A DNA stretch of 60,000 bases from Acanthaster planci (GCF_001949145.1 NW_019091462.1:798253-858252); one strand, 5' to 3'; shown: positions 28,701 to 40,020, numbered from the stretch's first letter. The notes: generated from the letters alone by a model not told the origin. Numbers and translations: made by a program.

Positions 28701-31700
28701 TAGGTGAGCTGTGATAGGTGCACGGAGAAAGTTTATACTCGTAGGGTGCAAGTATATTAGTTTCGGCAAACAAAAACGTGCGTGCGTATCACGATCTTTT
28801 TCGCTTATGACGTCATCACTTTAGGTTGTCTTGCTATACGTAAAGCGGAGAAGGCCCACGGACGACGAGGTATGGAAACAACATGGTACGGGACCGGTAC
28901 GTATGAAGTTTCAGTTTTACCATAGAGGAAGGAACATGCCATGGTTTTACACACACTATTGCTACCAAATTGTATTCCTGAAAATACAATTTCTTACTTG
29001 CACAACGCCTGATGTATCATCTGTTCAGATGGCAGCGCCTTTGAATGTTAGTAGAGTGAATCCAAAAAATTTTTGTTTTTGAAGAAATCAGCGCCACCTA
29101 TAGTGTTGCGTGCGTCATCACATACGGTCATGCGCAGGGGCGTAGCGAATGTATTTTCTTTTGGGGGTGTGCCAGAGTCAACTTGCCAACTTGTTACTTG
29201 TTCGCCATCCTCGTGTCGTGTAAAATGGAAATCCGCAGTACGCTCCATTTCATGCTTCCAGGGCAATGCCGACGGCCAACGTATATCGCTTATGTACCAA
29301 TATTCATTTGCCGACCGATGCTCTATTTGCCGACTTGAATTAATTATGGGGGGTGCGGCACCCCTACACATACCCTGGTCGCTACGCTCCTGGGTCACGT
29401 GCGAGTCATGCTGAAGCTAAATTTTTCAACCTTATACGTACCCGTGTCGGTGTTGTGTCATGCAGTTTCACGCACGAACAGGAACAGATAAACTTGAACG
29501 GTGGCGTAAATCTGTGTTTGAAATTGGGGGGGATGGGGATGGGGAAAGGTGGGCGGATGACTTGCCCGGGTATGGAAATTTGAAAAGGGGGTTACCATAT
29601 ACACTGTGTAGGTGCAATGTTCATGATGAAGATGAACGTCTGTAATGTGTATCAAATTCATGCAGAATCTTACATCAGAATAATGTATGGCTTTTTAAAA
29701 TTGCTTTCCCTTTTAGTGATATTGGAAACGTTTTGGTCGTTTGGAAATCCAAACATTTTTCAAGACAAGCTTTGATTTTGTTTTGTTTTTTTTTGTTTTT
29801 TTTTGGGGGGGGTGATTCAATAGAGCCCACACCCCACCTCTCAAGGGGGGGGATATATCTCCTACCCCGGGATTTACGCCCATGACTTGAATACTGAAAC
29901 TGTCTATTATCTGAAACATACAATTTCGAAGTCAGGCTATCAGAATTGGACGTATTATTTGTTTCAGGGACATCTTGAGTCAGTTGAGAATTACTTTATT
30001 CAGGCATAATGATGTTGACACGACCCTTTTTTGCACCGTTAGTTTATTTCATGATTTTTTGGGGGGGACTAAGGTAGAAAAAGGACTAATTGGGTAAAAC
30101 AAAGAGGTGAAGTTCAGTTTACTTCATTCAGAGGCTACTAGGTGTACGCAGTTTGATTTTTTTAAAAATCAGTGGTTTATGCGGATATTCAATAATGAGA
30201 ATTTTCGTCGTCACAGAAATGCCCCGTCTGTCCGCTGACGCCCCGTGACGGTTGGCAGCTGCAATAAGTGGCCCTAGCGGGCTGACAATTTGAAACTTGC
30301 GAATAAACATGTAGCAGATCAACATTCATGTGCAACCGGAGCGCAGGGCCCGGCCAGGTGTGCACTTTGGAAGGAGAGGTTTGACTCCTTTTGGAGTTTC
30401 CTGAATTGCAGGCTTCTTTGAAATTTTACAAAGATGTAAATCTTGTTTGCAGCATGAAATACAAGTTTTTCTTTGTTCGCAAAGTTGAGAAAGTGCAGGT
30501 AAATGCATGTTCCCAATGTCAAGGCCTTGGCGGCAGGTCCCTTTTTGCAGGCCCTTTACTATAAATTTCTCTTGTTCAACGTTCTTTTTAATTTTGTCCT
30601 ATAGTCCCGACAGCCGTCAAATAGGGAGGAAAGACAGTATACCGAAGGATTTAGTAACTTCTTATTTTCAGATAGGTCACTTCGCGGCTGTGCCCTGTGG
30701 CAGCGAGTTCAAATCATTGTTCGATCGGAGCGCGCATGTGACCCAATTTGTAAGCGTCGATCTCATAACAGTATTACTGATTCGCATTTTGGTGAGGTCC
30801 GTAAACTGAAATAGCACGTACGTAAGCATTATGCTTAATGTGATTGAAAGGGTGTCGCAAAGACACTCCCCATGTATCGTAGGTCAAGCAACTCGGTTTC
30901 GGTATAAAATAGGGAACTAAAACTGTGCTGGAATTATCATTCTCATCAATTGGTTCAGACCTCCGAGGAAATCAAGGGAAGGATATAATTGGCTTATTTT
31001 AAGTTCGCTGACGTCATATGTTTACATCAGCTGTCCAATCATATTTTTCCTCTATGTTCCGTAAACGTTGCTCTCAAGAGCAAGGATTTTTCATATAGGT
31101 GTATTTTAATCTCCCGTCTCTGAGGAGTTCTGACCCAAATCTGTCGTCAAATGAGATTGTCGTCTCCATCGGCATGCCTTGAGAGATTAAAGCTTACTTT
31201 ACGAAGCATTCCCACGTGAGTGGCGCATTTGACCCTAATAAAGGTTGAACTGTACTCCAGATCTACAAACTACCTGTACTTGTGTGTGTGTGTGTTTGCT
31301 TGTGTGTTTGTTTGCTATTTTCTTTCTTTCTTTCTTTCTTCACTGACAAAATAATATTGTGAGACAAGCGGTTTTTTTCAGATTTGTAGTGTACCCTTCA
31401 GTACATACCTTGATTAGATTTTTGTTGCAAATTTAGGAATTTTACAAAATTTGGGATTTTTTTTCGATATGGTCGCTCTGTACCTTTATAGCGAGGAAAG
31501 TATTTACTATAACACAGCATTCCGGGCGAAACAAAACATCCATTAGCATAGTTATCACAATGCTTCAACCCAAAAATGTCCGTAAACCGAACATACGATG
31601 TCATTCCGTTATCCAGAAATAAGATACGAGGCTATCATACAAGGTGCTGTGGTTCAAACGTTAAAAAAAATGACTCCAACTTTCGCTTAGTTTACAATAG

Positions 31701-34700
31701 GAGCAGGTACACAATATAGTTTTGATACATCGAATTCACCATATGGTTTGGATTTCCAGCACTAAAGTTAATTGCTTATTAAAACTGGTTTAATACTCTA
31801 TTTTCGTCATTCATGATTTTCCCGTGAGTGTTCTCTTCCATGTGAGGGGAAGAACCTTCAACCTCTCTCAACCGATCGCAATTTTCCACTAATATCGTAA
31901 GTCACGCCTGGTGCCCAGCGTGTAATAAGCCCTCATCAATTTTCTGCACCCTTTGTATAGGCATTTAGGTCTATGTATGGGGCATTACTCTATTCAACAC
32001 CATGATGATGTTTTCTTCCGCTGAGTTCAGTCCCCTGGTCATGCGGACCTGGAGCATGGGTAAGGCACATGCTCCTACTGGGTCTTGGGAATGAGTTTGT
32101 GAGGTTGAAATGCATCCAGGACGCAACAGCGCATTATGAGGATGCAGCTGTCGCGTTAACCATAAAATAGATTTTTTTAATGAAAAAAACGTATGTAACA
32201 AATGAATAATGTTGGTATAAATTGCATGAGTATTGCACAAGCCATTATGGTCTGACGTCAGAACATTAATTGCATTTTCAAATGTATTATTCTGCAATGT
32301 AAATCAGAGATTGGGTTTAAACACTGTACAAACATAAAACTTATTGTTCTGCTGATTTTTCTTTCCCTGACCGGTTTTTACGGGGACCCTTGCACGTGGA
32401 TTGTAACTGGCTTCCCCCTTATAACACATTTTAGTATTCACCGCATGCAGATTTAGGTGAAGTTAAAGCGTGTGTATTGTAAGCACTTCATATTCTTGCA
32501 TGATGCAAACAGCACCGTTTCAAGACATCCAATTTGACAATGTACCGACAATTTGCATATGGGTAAAGCATCATTGCTGTAATTGGCGATATTCCGATAC
32601 TTCAAAAACTAGCAGAGTTATGTTGTTGAATATTGCAGGGTCTGTGCGGCCTTGGTGTGCATCTTTAACGTTACCAAATAGCTGATGTTGATGATGGATG
32701 TGCTAATATGATGTATATTACATATCCGGTGCACATCACTAGTCAATTTTGTAACAGTTTAATTTGTACCGACATTATCAAGTGTTGAATTAAGCTCCAT
32801 ATACGGGGATTTTGTTAAATTAGTATGCTGTTTTAAACTCGCGAGAAATGTGACAAATTCAAAAGAATCAAAACATACACCCAGCTCAAAGTTTGCAGTC
32901 GCTCAGGGACATAAATAGAAAGAGCAAAACAACTTAGAACTTGCACCATATTCGAAATGAGACATCAACCCACTTTAATATTTACAGAATCTGACCCAGA
33001 TACGAAAGTGCTGAAATTTTCAAGAGCACATTTCTTCCGGACCATTAAGTATCGAAACGCAACGTGAAAAGTTGTATTTTTGGCCATCTTTACGCCTTGT
33101 GTATTAAAACGTCTCTTTTTCTTCTTCTTTGTATTTGGTAGTGACCTAGAAAAGATGTAATGGAGGACATTGCCCGCAGCTTTGAAACACATCATCAGTG
33201 CATACTTTAGCATGCAGCTTCTGGGCCCAACATGATGATATGGTGAGTATTTGAAGTATTACTACAACGCGGAATATCTTGGACGGCATCATTACTTAAC
33301 GAAAGCCCTTTGGCAGTGTTGTCACTGCATTCTTCCTGTATGATACAGTGTTGGACTAAATATTTCGCAAAGCAAATATTCACACAGTTAAAGGTGAAGC
33401 AGGAGATAAACATTGGCCCTTTAATGTTTATTTACTGTATGCAGGAGGCACTCTCATTCATAAAAAAAAGCTTTGTGCTACATAAGATACAATAATGTCC
33501 ACCTGAATCCGAAGACCCACCGCTGTAAAGTCTTTTAAAGCAAAATACCACTGCCAGAAGCATGCCGGTAATACATAATAATAGGTACCTGGATTATCAT
33601 CTTCAGCATCATTATGTCGTTCTGTGAGCATAAAAGAAGTAAAAAAGTGAAGTTCGGTCGGGCTGGCTGGCGTGGTGAAGTGGATACCAGAAAGGATCAG
33701 TATTGAGGATAAGATGTCTGTGGTTCGAATGCACTCCTTTTTTTTCTCTCTCTCTCTCATTGTGTTCTTTTTTAAAGTCTGTTTTCCGTTGGAAGAGATC
33801 AGTTTAGAAAGCTTATTCAATATATTATATTCAAGTTTGTTTCATGCAAGGGAAAACGCTCACTTCAAAGCGTTATCAGCTTGAGCCTCGCTTATATCCC
33901 GTCTACCATATCACATAATACCATAACAGATTATTGTTTTGGCATTCGGAATATTGGCATTTTGCCATAAAAGCCTCGTTTATTAATAGCAAGAGATAGT
34001 TCGAGGATGTGATGTCAAGTGCTATGGTCTTTTGTCAGTAAGTAGCTTGATGAGTTTCAATGACTATTTCCTTCTCTCTCGATAGGTAATAAGGCTTCTA
34101 AGGATCCATTTTGAGGACCGACGTTTAAGAGTAAATAGGGTGAATTTTAAGAAAATACGTGATTTTTTTTAAGTTGACCAAAATCATTGTTTGAGATGAA
34201 GCTGTTGCTTTAGAACCGATGAAGTTTTTTTGCACATACCTATTTAGAATGCCTCCATGCGTGTGTAATAACGTTAAATGGTTTTCTTCCTGTTTTCGCT
34301 TCTTTTTAGGAAAGTCGACTCCGGGGAAGTCTTTGAATTATCCTCAGATTTGAAGCTGTTCTACCAGCCGATACCGACAGGCAGAGTAAGGCCTGAGTAC
34401 TGTTCTCCTCTATAGTATGCCTACACAGCCGAGTAAATATGCACATCCATCGATAACACACAGGCTGCAGGTAGGGAAATGCCCGGGAGTAAACACAGTA
34501 TCTTGCCGGGGTTTCTGTTGACATCTTCCAGTCATTCTCGTTGGGGGGGGGAGAGTAGATAGAGGCAAAACAACCATCTCGCTAGACTCGGGGGTGGGGT
34601 ATACGGAAAAGATTAATGGCTAGAGAACTGATTAGAGCTGCATCACGCGTTACAGTGTCACCGTCCTTCGTCAGTAAAGTTGATGATGAAACCTGATAGG

Positions 34701-36236
34701 GAGCCAGTAGTAGTTTGTAGCTATATCCCATCGGCGCCCTGTCTTTGCTTGCATCGTATCGCCGTAAGGAACATTCTAGCCTCTTTCGGGTAAATGGTCA
34801 GGGGTCGAATATTCTGAATACACGCCGAATTAGTGCAGGTTAGGCCCCCATACCATCATATTCAAAGCCAGGCCCAGTGTCTTTATATGGTGAATGCCGG
34901 TGCACGATCTGCTCAGTGGAATCATTTATGTCTTGATATCATTTTTAGTTTTTTTTCAACTGAAGTTGCAAAGTGATACCACATGTCCTTGAAAATGGCA
35001 TTCTGCCATGCCCAGTATCGTGAAATACTTTTCTTGTAATCTTTTTATTTCCCACCCAAAGTGCAGAGATGTACATAAAATGTCCCGCTGACATGCATCC
35101 TTTTAAAGACATGTTGGATGAGGAGCACTCGTTCTCCTGCGTCAAACGACATTTTAATAATCAACACAGCGGGTCTTCAGGATTTTGGCAGAGGAAATGG
35201 AGTCATTTAGCCCAGGTCGTCGCGTGTCTGGTCCGTCCAATTTTAATTCAGGCGATCAGTCATGTGGTGGGTTATGACCTCATCGATATGCGGGATTATT
35301 ACGCCAGACAAGGCCCGGATAACAGCATTGCTGCTTATCATGAGCTGCGTACTTTACCCGTAGAATTGATGCCAAAAATGCGACATGATTAACAAGGGAC
35401 CTAACATGCCTCTCCAGCCTGAGGCACCTTAATTTTCAGTTAATTCTTAATTCTTCGCTCCCTGTAGTCGTTGATTGAAAAGTGCAAACGTACCATGAAC
35501 GCGTGGCCTTGTATTAGCCAGGAGCAAAGGGACCTTTTTCAACCTTACTGCCTGATCGAAACTCAGAAGTGTAGTGCAGTAAAAAATTACATCATGTATT
35601 CGGAGAAAATAAACATTGGAAGATGTTGTGACCCAAGATATATCAAATTAACTTAACTGGAAGCAAGCAGGCTAAAGTATATCAAAGCTTTCCGCCAGTC
35701 CCGCTTCACAATTTCAAAGCTGCGGATAAGAGTGTCCATTAAATCACCCAAAATTGACAGTGGGAAAACAGGTTCACACTTTAGAGACAATGTTCGATAT
35801 ACCACATGTATCCTAAATCTTAGTTATAAGTTGTTCAAAAGTGACATTGTTGTACCGACCTACTATCTTAGGTACTTCAACTTCACCCCCCCCCCCACAT
35901 GCAGTCAATCTATGTCAGCCTGCTGAAGGAGGTGTATACAGTGATAATAAGCATGGTTGTTGTGAGATTCTGGATTGAATAAAAATTGCATGAAGGACCT
36001 ACCGAGGGAAAGACGAGAGCTGCCACTCCTTCGCTTAAGCTCCTCAGATCCAGCTTCCTCCTGCTGACAGGCTCATCTTTTTCATCCATCTCACTGGATA
36101 TGGACATGAAGGAGGCGGTAGACATGTCCGGAGACAGAGACATGCTGGATTGTGTCTGCGTCGGCATCTCCTCCTCGGGGGAACACTCAGACATCCCCGA
36201 CGTCTTGCTCATCTTACTGCCCATGTAGCTACACAT
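1261..36236 (-). CDS. GUCY1A: Soluble guanylate cyclase alpha subunit, six exons, 3' end off the window
   Basis: The protein pairs with the beta subunit to form the cytosolic NO receptor that converts GTP to cGMP. Exons in transcript order are 36003-36236, 10495-10565, 10195-10265, 6009-6187, 5152-5712 and 1261-1746; intron phases are 0, 2, 1, 0, 0 and every junction agrees. The joined 534 residues read: Ser/Met-rich N-terminus (1-60), a segment like the alpha-subunit [13 protein letters not shown] region (62-77), H-NOX-like domain (about 79-235), HNOXA/PAS-like domain (about 285-400, with [15 protein letters not shown]), linking helix (about 430-465, [14 protein letters not shown]) and the start of the class III cyclase domain ([13 protein letters not shown] at 492-504). 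Asp496 in FSDIVGFT is the first metal-binding Asp of alpha subunits. The second (in the GDAY motif) falls in the next exon, left of the window. Alpha subunits do not need the heme His. Identity as an alpha rather than a beta subunit follows from the metal-Asp motif and [17 protein letters not shown]. One or more 3' exons are missing here. Confidence 0.93.
1747..5151. other. GUCY1A intron between exons 5 and 6
   Basis: Many short chance frames on both strands; none has domain motifs or paired splice sites. Nothing else recognised. Confidence 0.7.
5152..5712 (-). CDS. GUCY1A: GUCY1A exon 5 (end of H-NOX and HNOXA domain, residues 186-372)
   Basis: The acceptor is ttggtcttgaag and the donor ACTGAG|gtaagt, both phase 0. 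It starts [20 protein letters not shown], the usual end of the H-NOX fold. A variable linker with Asn/Thr/Ser (about residues 250-282) follows, then [20 protein letters not shown], the conserved opening of the HNOXA PAS-like domain. The frame is open further upstream (to 5919), but that part is intron: it lacks similarity and precedes the acceptor. Confidence 0.94.
6009..6187 (-). CDS. GUCY1A: GUCY1A exon 4 (H-NOX core, residues 126-185)
   Basis: The acceptor is ttgtatccttcag and the donor TTGAGG|gtgaga. It encodes [20 protein letters not shown], then [20 protein letters not shown] and EEHLR. This is the GEE(V/F)F...LGGTL.DF signature of the guanylate cyclase H-NOX (HNOB) domain. Enters in phase 1 and leaves in phase 0. 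Confidence 0.92.
6940..6971. repeat. Small hairpin with flanking repeat
   Basis: The sequence ggtgcagtagcacc folds into a tight hairpin and ttgtggtgcattagca follows as a partial direct repeat. No known regulatory motif is recognised. Confidence 0.5.
7060..7106. repeat. Short inverted repeat
   Basis: The arms catggatgagat (7060-7071) and atctcatccatg (7095-7106) are exact reverse complements with a 23-base AT-rich loop. It may be a MITE relic in intron 4 upstream... of the exon at 6009-6187, i.e. within the intron between exons 3 and 4. Confidence 0.75.
10195..10265 (-). CDS. GUCY1A: GUCY1A exon 3 (acidic H-NOX segment, residues 102-126)
   Basis: Another 71-nt exon, after a T-rich acceptor ending gacag. 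It encodes [20 protein letters not shown] followed by FDE. The donor that fits phase is GAGG|gttatg, a poor match to consensus; an alternative gtatgt lies 6 nt downstream but breaks the frame with exon 4. The acidic run is longer than I expect in vertebrate alpha subunits at this site. Confidence 0.72.
10495..10565 (-). CDS. GUCY1A: GUCY1A exon 2 (residues 79-101 and part of 102)
   Basis: A 71-nt exon between a strong acceptor (tttcttttcag) and the donor cat|gtaagt. It reads [16 protein letters not shown] then RTDVDKF. The first part resembles the LNVALQRTLAK helix that opens the alpha-subunit H-NOX domain. It starts in phase 0 and ends in phase 2, fitting both neighbours. Confidence 0.82.
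16259..16308 (+). repeat. 25-bp tandem duplication
   Basis: The piece attaatactgcaagactt with flanking atggtt occurs twice with a 25-bp period. The open frame through it (16064-16384) has no recognisable domain. Confidence 0.85.
18998..19139 (+). repeat. Exact 70-bp tandem duplication
   Basis: The unit starting ctgttcaagcagcagttaca occupies 18998-19067 and 19068-19137 with no differences, plus two bases of a third copy. It was recently formed, or it is an assembly artefact. It abuts the AT-rich hairpins that follow. Confidence 0.95.
19130..19192. repeat. AT-rich nested hairpins after the 70-bp duplication
   Basis: Several overlapping inverted copies of agagatatctct and of ttctaatagagatatc type sequence, for example ctattagaa/ttctaatag around 19157-19175. 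These could extrude as cruciforms. No coding potential. Confidence 0.8.
19356..19385 (+). repeat. Interspersed repeat end, copy A
   Basis: It shares gaaatcggaggatt and 24 of 30 positions with 26976-27005, so both are probably copies of one repeat family. Confidence 0.5.
21462..21896. mobile_element. Long foldback (inverted-repeat) element
   Basis: The left arm at about 21462-21647 is repeated in reverse complement at about 21714-21896, with a 66-bp spacer. In the best stretch, 21502-21585 against 21775-21858, 76 of 84 positions match by eye. The two arms carry matching pieces such as cttcagagctcaactataac. No transposase frame is present. It resembles a non-autonomous foldback/MITE element that has aged, since the arms have diverged. 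Confidence 0.88.
21895..21940. repeat. Short hairpin beside the foldback element
   Basis: The arm aaccctaacagtcctc pairs with gaggactgttgggtt across a 15-base loop, with one unpaired base. It starts exactly where the foldback right arm ends. Part of this sequence recurs in reverse at about 26988-27007. Confidence 0.8.
26976..27009 (+). repeat. Interspersed repeat end, copy B
   Basis: It reads gaaatcggaggattgaggac and continues with tgtaagggttaa. The second half matches, in reverse complement, the hairpin at 21895-21912. Confidence 0.55.
28313..28358 (+). repeat. 20-bp tandem repeat, two full copies and a fragment
   Basis: The unit atcgccntcaaagaaatcac occurs at 28313 and 28333, with atcgcg starting a third at 28353. 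Confidence 0.85.
29135..29392. mobile_element. Non-autonomous DNA transposon with 14-bp terminal inverted repeats
   Basis: The left end caggggcgtagcga (29135-29148) and right end tcgctacgctcctg (29379-29392) are inverted with 13 of 14 matches. The CAGGGGCGTAGC-type terminus is common in hAT-like MITEs. A second inverted pair, gggggtgtgcc (from 29162) and ggggtgcggcacccc (from about 29349), lies inside. No clean 8-bp target duplication is seen. Open frames crossing it on both strands are chance. Confidence 0.78.
29865..29884 (-). mobile_element. Possible transposon end
   Basis: On the minus strand this begins catgggcgtaaatcccgggg, a style of terminus often seen in invertebrate repeats. It is next to T- and G-runs (29780-29815). 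No matching second end was found, so this is weak. Confidence 0.35.
31280..31340 (+). repeat. Microsatellites (TG)n and (TTTC)n
   Basis: A run of tgtgtgtgtgtg near 31281-31294 is followed by about five tttc units near 31319-31340. Confidence 0.9.
36003..36236 (-). CDS. GUCY1A: GUCY1A exon 1 (start codon, residues 1-78)
   Basis: It begins with ATG at 36236-36234; the frame stays open upstream for about 33 codons without another Met. It encodes [14 protein letters not shown], then a Ser/Met-rich stretch, then [20 protein letters not shown]. The last part resembles the alpha-subunit segment just before the H-NOX domain, which ties this distant exon to the gene. The donor is TCG|gtaggt, phase 0, matching exon 2. 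The assignment across a 25 kb intron is an inference from phase and similarity. A short extra exon in between cannot be excluded, because vertebrate alpha subunits have about five more residues at this junction. Confidence 0.8.
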
Positions 36237-37140
36237 GCTTTCCGAGTTCAGAGCTACTAATTTCGGAACAGAGATTGTTTCTGGGCAACTCGGATGGGTC
36301 CAAGTTGGTGCTGTTTTCTTGCACTCTTTATTTTAGTCTGGTACTTTTCTGTCCGAGCAGTCTGCTGAAGAGGATTTGGGGAATTTTTGTGCTGTCTTGC
36401 CCTTTACCCACTGGCTCACAGAGCAATGATAAGATTAAATGATACCTTTAATAGTGGGAGTCGCGAAAGCCACTATCGCTTTCATTCCGATTAATAGCGC
36501 ACGGGATGAAACAAATGCTGCACTGTACACAAAGGTGAGAAAGGCAACAGGAATGCCCTACACATGCGCGATAGGACTATGGGTGGATGTCTTAGTTTCT
36601 TTTCACAAGTTTATGTCATAAATCAGAGTTGGTATGCTTGATTAGTCTACGTACGAGCTGCATTCAGCAATAAAGACATCCAAGGTAGAAAGTCTGACAG
36701 GCCTATATCCATATGTACACACTTGGAGCACCGCTAGCGGGCAAAATTTTCGTGCGGCGTCCAGGCCATAATGATGGCTTCAGTGCTGTGTTGATGCCGA
36801 CTGACAGTATACTAACCATAACATCATACACTTTCCCGTGCCAAGTGCACTCTGTGTGCTGTATATGTAGTGGTATAATACACGTGCATTGCTTCGAGTA
36901 CCGGTATTACATATCATATAAGCAATAAATATAGTCTTACTGTTGGGGCGTTCAATATAGTTGTCGGGTAGGCTGGTCACGCAGCACTCACGATCCCATA
37001 AACACCGCTGCACCTTCTACATCCACGCACAAGCACCGTAGATGGCCGTTTATTAAATGGGTAAGAATTATGCACTAGCAGGACTAGTGAAATGCGAGCG
37101 GGTATAGGCTCAGTCTTTCCTCCGTGAGACCAGGTAATCT

Positions 37141-37330
37141 TGAGGCTTATCCTTCATGTCGTTGAGCAGCAGGGTGTCCGTCTCCGAACACCGATAGGGA
37201 TTCACCGCGCACGCCAGTTTTTTTTTCTCTGCTCGGTCCACGCACGAAGCAAGGATCATCATATACCCCGCCGCGACGTCGCTTCGCATCTCAAGGCCGC
37301 ACACGAACTTCGCACCGAACGGACAAACAA
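37141..37330. promoter_or_regulatory. CpG-dense patch upstream of GUCY1A exon 1
   Basis: I count 21 CpG dinucleotides between 37141 and 37322, far above the surroundings. It lies 0.9-1.1 kb upstream of the GUCY1A start codon on the minus strand. It could be the promoter or a 5' non-coding exon. A 75-residue minus-strand frame at 37110-37337 has no recognised domain. Confidence 0.35.
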
Positions 37331-39061
37331 AACTCATTACCTCCGGCCACAGAGGGCGTCCTTCAGAATATAGGCGGGAAAAGTGACGAGGAAGGAATTA
37401 ATGAAACAAGGGGAGTATGGAGAAGGGGCATTAGATGATACCGCTATATATTGTTGTTATCTAGTATTCCGTCACCAGTGACATGCAGTCGTCATTGGAC
37501 CATGCTATACAGATGGCCTACATGGAGGCACAATAACTTGCAATACACAGTTGGCGAATGGCCGCCCTCTTTCTTTTTTTTTAATATTCATACTTGCCCT
37601 CTTTCTCAAATCCCCCCCCCAAAAAAAAATTCATATTTTTCAAAGCTGATGAACCAAAGCAGGATTTTTCGCCTGGAAAAATGTCTCGCTTGCGTGCAAA
37701 CGATATTGACTTTTCGATTTCTTAGTGCTCATAATGACTGATTCGAAACGGTCCTTGCCGTGCCATTAATAACAACTTGACTTTAAGTTAGTGTTGTTCG
37801 TGCCTAGGGCAAGAAAGTACTGGAACAGTAAACCTACAGTTTTTTCCCAAAGTATAAAGATTTTGTACTTTGAATAGACACGTCCCAGCTGTGTGTAGAG
37901 TAGGTGTGAAGGCCAAGCACCTGATTGAGGTCATTCCTTTTTCTTTCTTCCTGAATCAGTTCAGGTTTGCTGAGGCATGTTTTCATAACAAGCAAGGAGG
38001 TTGGGCAATTGCTGCTTTACGGGAATAATATACCTGACGGAGGTGGTTGAAATCGATGTGAAGTAGACCAGTAAAAAAAAAAATCGATACCAAATGGGTG
38101 AATTTTGCCATTTAATGCACGTGTTTAATTTTACAGGGCGACTTTCTGATGAGAATAACGGGTTTAAGGCAGTAGCATCTTGCTTGACTTCTTGTCGTTC
38201 GTTCCATTTGTATTTTCCAACAAAAGGGGCCGCACGAACATTGGAATTTCGTGTTATCTGGAATACCAGTGTCTCCTTTAAATGTTAAGGATTCAAATAC
38301 AATTCCAGTGTTTTAGTGAATGTTATTTCAAGCAAATGGGCTAGTGTTGTCATGACATTCTGCAAAACGGAATTTTAGAGCGCGTTCTTTTGTTACTTGA
38401 CGTACCTTTGAATGAGCCATCATTTCAATTCAAGTACACAGTGCGTCATCGATCATGAGCTGTGTGTTATCTTAATTCAGTTTAGCAGTGGACGCGTATT
38501 ACTGGAATATTGTGAGAATGAAGACCCTCTCGGGTGCTTATTAGTGAGTTATACAATTCTGTGGGCTGATGTTCTGCCTGACAGAGATATATGAGCATCA
38601 AAACTTCCATTCTGGTTTGTTCATTAATAACTCCGTTCGCTTTGGAACGATAAGAAATGATTGCTGTACTTGAGAAGTGCTTGGTAGTCACATTATGTTC
38701 CTCTTTGGCAGCAGTACTACTCGTGCTAAACGACCTGTCAAAACGAATAACCAGCCCATCGTGAGCGGTTTTCTCATCAGTCTGACGGCTGGCATTGCTA
38801 CGTTACCACGTCACGGGGAATGACATCCCTGATGTTGTTGATGCTTAGTTTAGCTCTTACTCTGCCGGAATGAGTGAGGAAAAACAGGCAAACTGATACA
38901 GACTTTTCAGCCATCTTTCTGAAGGGTTTTCGTAAAACAACCTAAGTCCCATTTGAAGTTTCTTAGTAGCTAAGACAAAACCTTTTTACAACGTGATATC
39001 TTTGTAAATAGTTGGAACGCACTCTACGGGCGTCACAAAAAAAATGTTGAATCCACAAGAC

Positions 39062-39157
39062 ACTGTCTAAAGGAGGCAAATCTTCCATACTCGTAAAACA
39101 ACCTAACCTAACTGTCTGAAGGAGGCAAATCTTCCATGCTAGTAAAACAACCTAACA
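39062..39157 (+). repeat. 49-bp tandem duplication
   Basis: The units starting actgtctaaaggaggc (39062) and actgtctgaaggaggc (39111) are nearly identical, both ending with gtaaaacaacctaac. Confidence 0.88.
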
Positions 39158-40020
39158 TTAGAATCATCCTTGACTAGTTTACTATAGTAATCTGGAAGCT
39201 GTTACTTTGCTCTTTTGTAATATTATTGAGTCAGTAGAGTGAATGAACTATGCCCATAGTTTCAATTAGAAGAGAAAGGAATTATGGCTAGAAAAGAGGA
39301 AATGCTTTCATTCTGTTGGCACACGCTGTAAGTAAGAAAAATTGACAGAAGATCGTCTACCTGCGAACAGCTCTCATCAAGGACTTTTGCAGCAGAGTCT
39401 TCTCAAAGTGAATAGAGGGGGGTACGCCCGTCAGGTGTTGGAATGAATACAAACACGTAACCATATTAGCCACAATAAATTGATGCAGATACCAAGATAC
39501 GTTCATTATGGTCTATGGGCATGAAGCGGCACCGGATGAGATGGGTTTGATGATTGTGCATATGAGAGACGTCTGGTTGATTTGTGAGGTCGGTTAATCT
39601 AGGCCATCTCAACGAGTTACATCATGTACCTCTGGCAATGACCCAATCTTCTATCATACTTGAAAGAAACCGCGTCATCCGTGCAGAGCGTTCAAGTTTA
39701 GGCAAAGTTCTTGCTCACTTTGCAGCTTGGCGAGTTGCAATTGAGGCATTTTAAGGGCGCCGACAGTTCTGTTCGCATGTAAAACTAGAGGTGGGTAAAT
39801 AAATTACCGCTTTAGCAAAAGTAAAGGAGTTGCTTCTGTGCATTTTTCAACTTAAATGTCTTCGGAACTGAATCTCATTCTATCCCCTTACTTACAGTAG
39901 CATCGAAAATGATTGGAACTGTCCATACCCCTCAGTGGATGGAGGAGTGGTGTGTTGTTTTTGTGTTTTGTTCATGTTGTTTGAATTGGTGCAAAAAATC
40001 GTACATACCGGCACTGTTTT

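Larger units (their letters stand above)
10566..36002. other. GUCY1A intron 1 (25.4 kb)
   Basis: Host for the tandem repeats at 16259, 18998 and 28313, the foldback at 21462, the transposon at 29135 and microsatellites at 31280. No exon of another gene could be supported on either strand. CpG is frequent throughout. Confidence 0.6.

Noticed and set aside
29048-29414. Frames of 116 (minus) and 113 (plus) codons
   Set aside because: They run through the inverted-repeat transposon at 29135-29392; the paired frames follow from the repeat.
35069-35392. 107-codon plus-strand frame with Cys and His residues
   Set aside because: The C..C/H..H spacing does not make a zinc finger, and nothing flanks it that looks like an exon border.
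35986-36442. Plus-strand frames of 80 and 96 codons
   Set aside because: The first is the complement of GUCY1A exon 1; the second overlaps it and has no motif.
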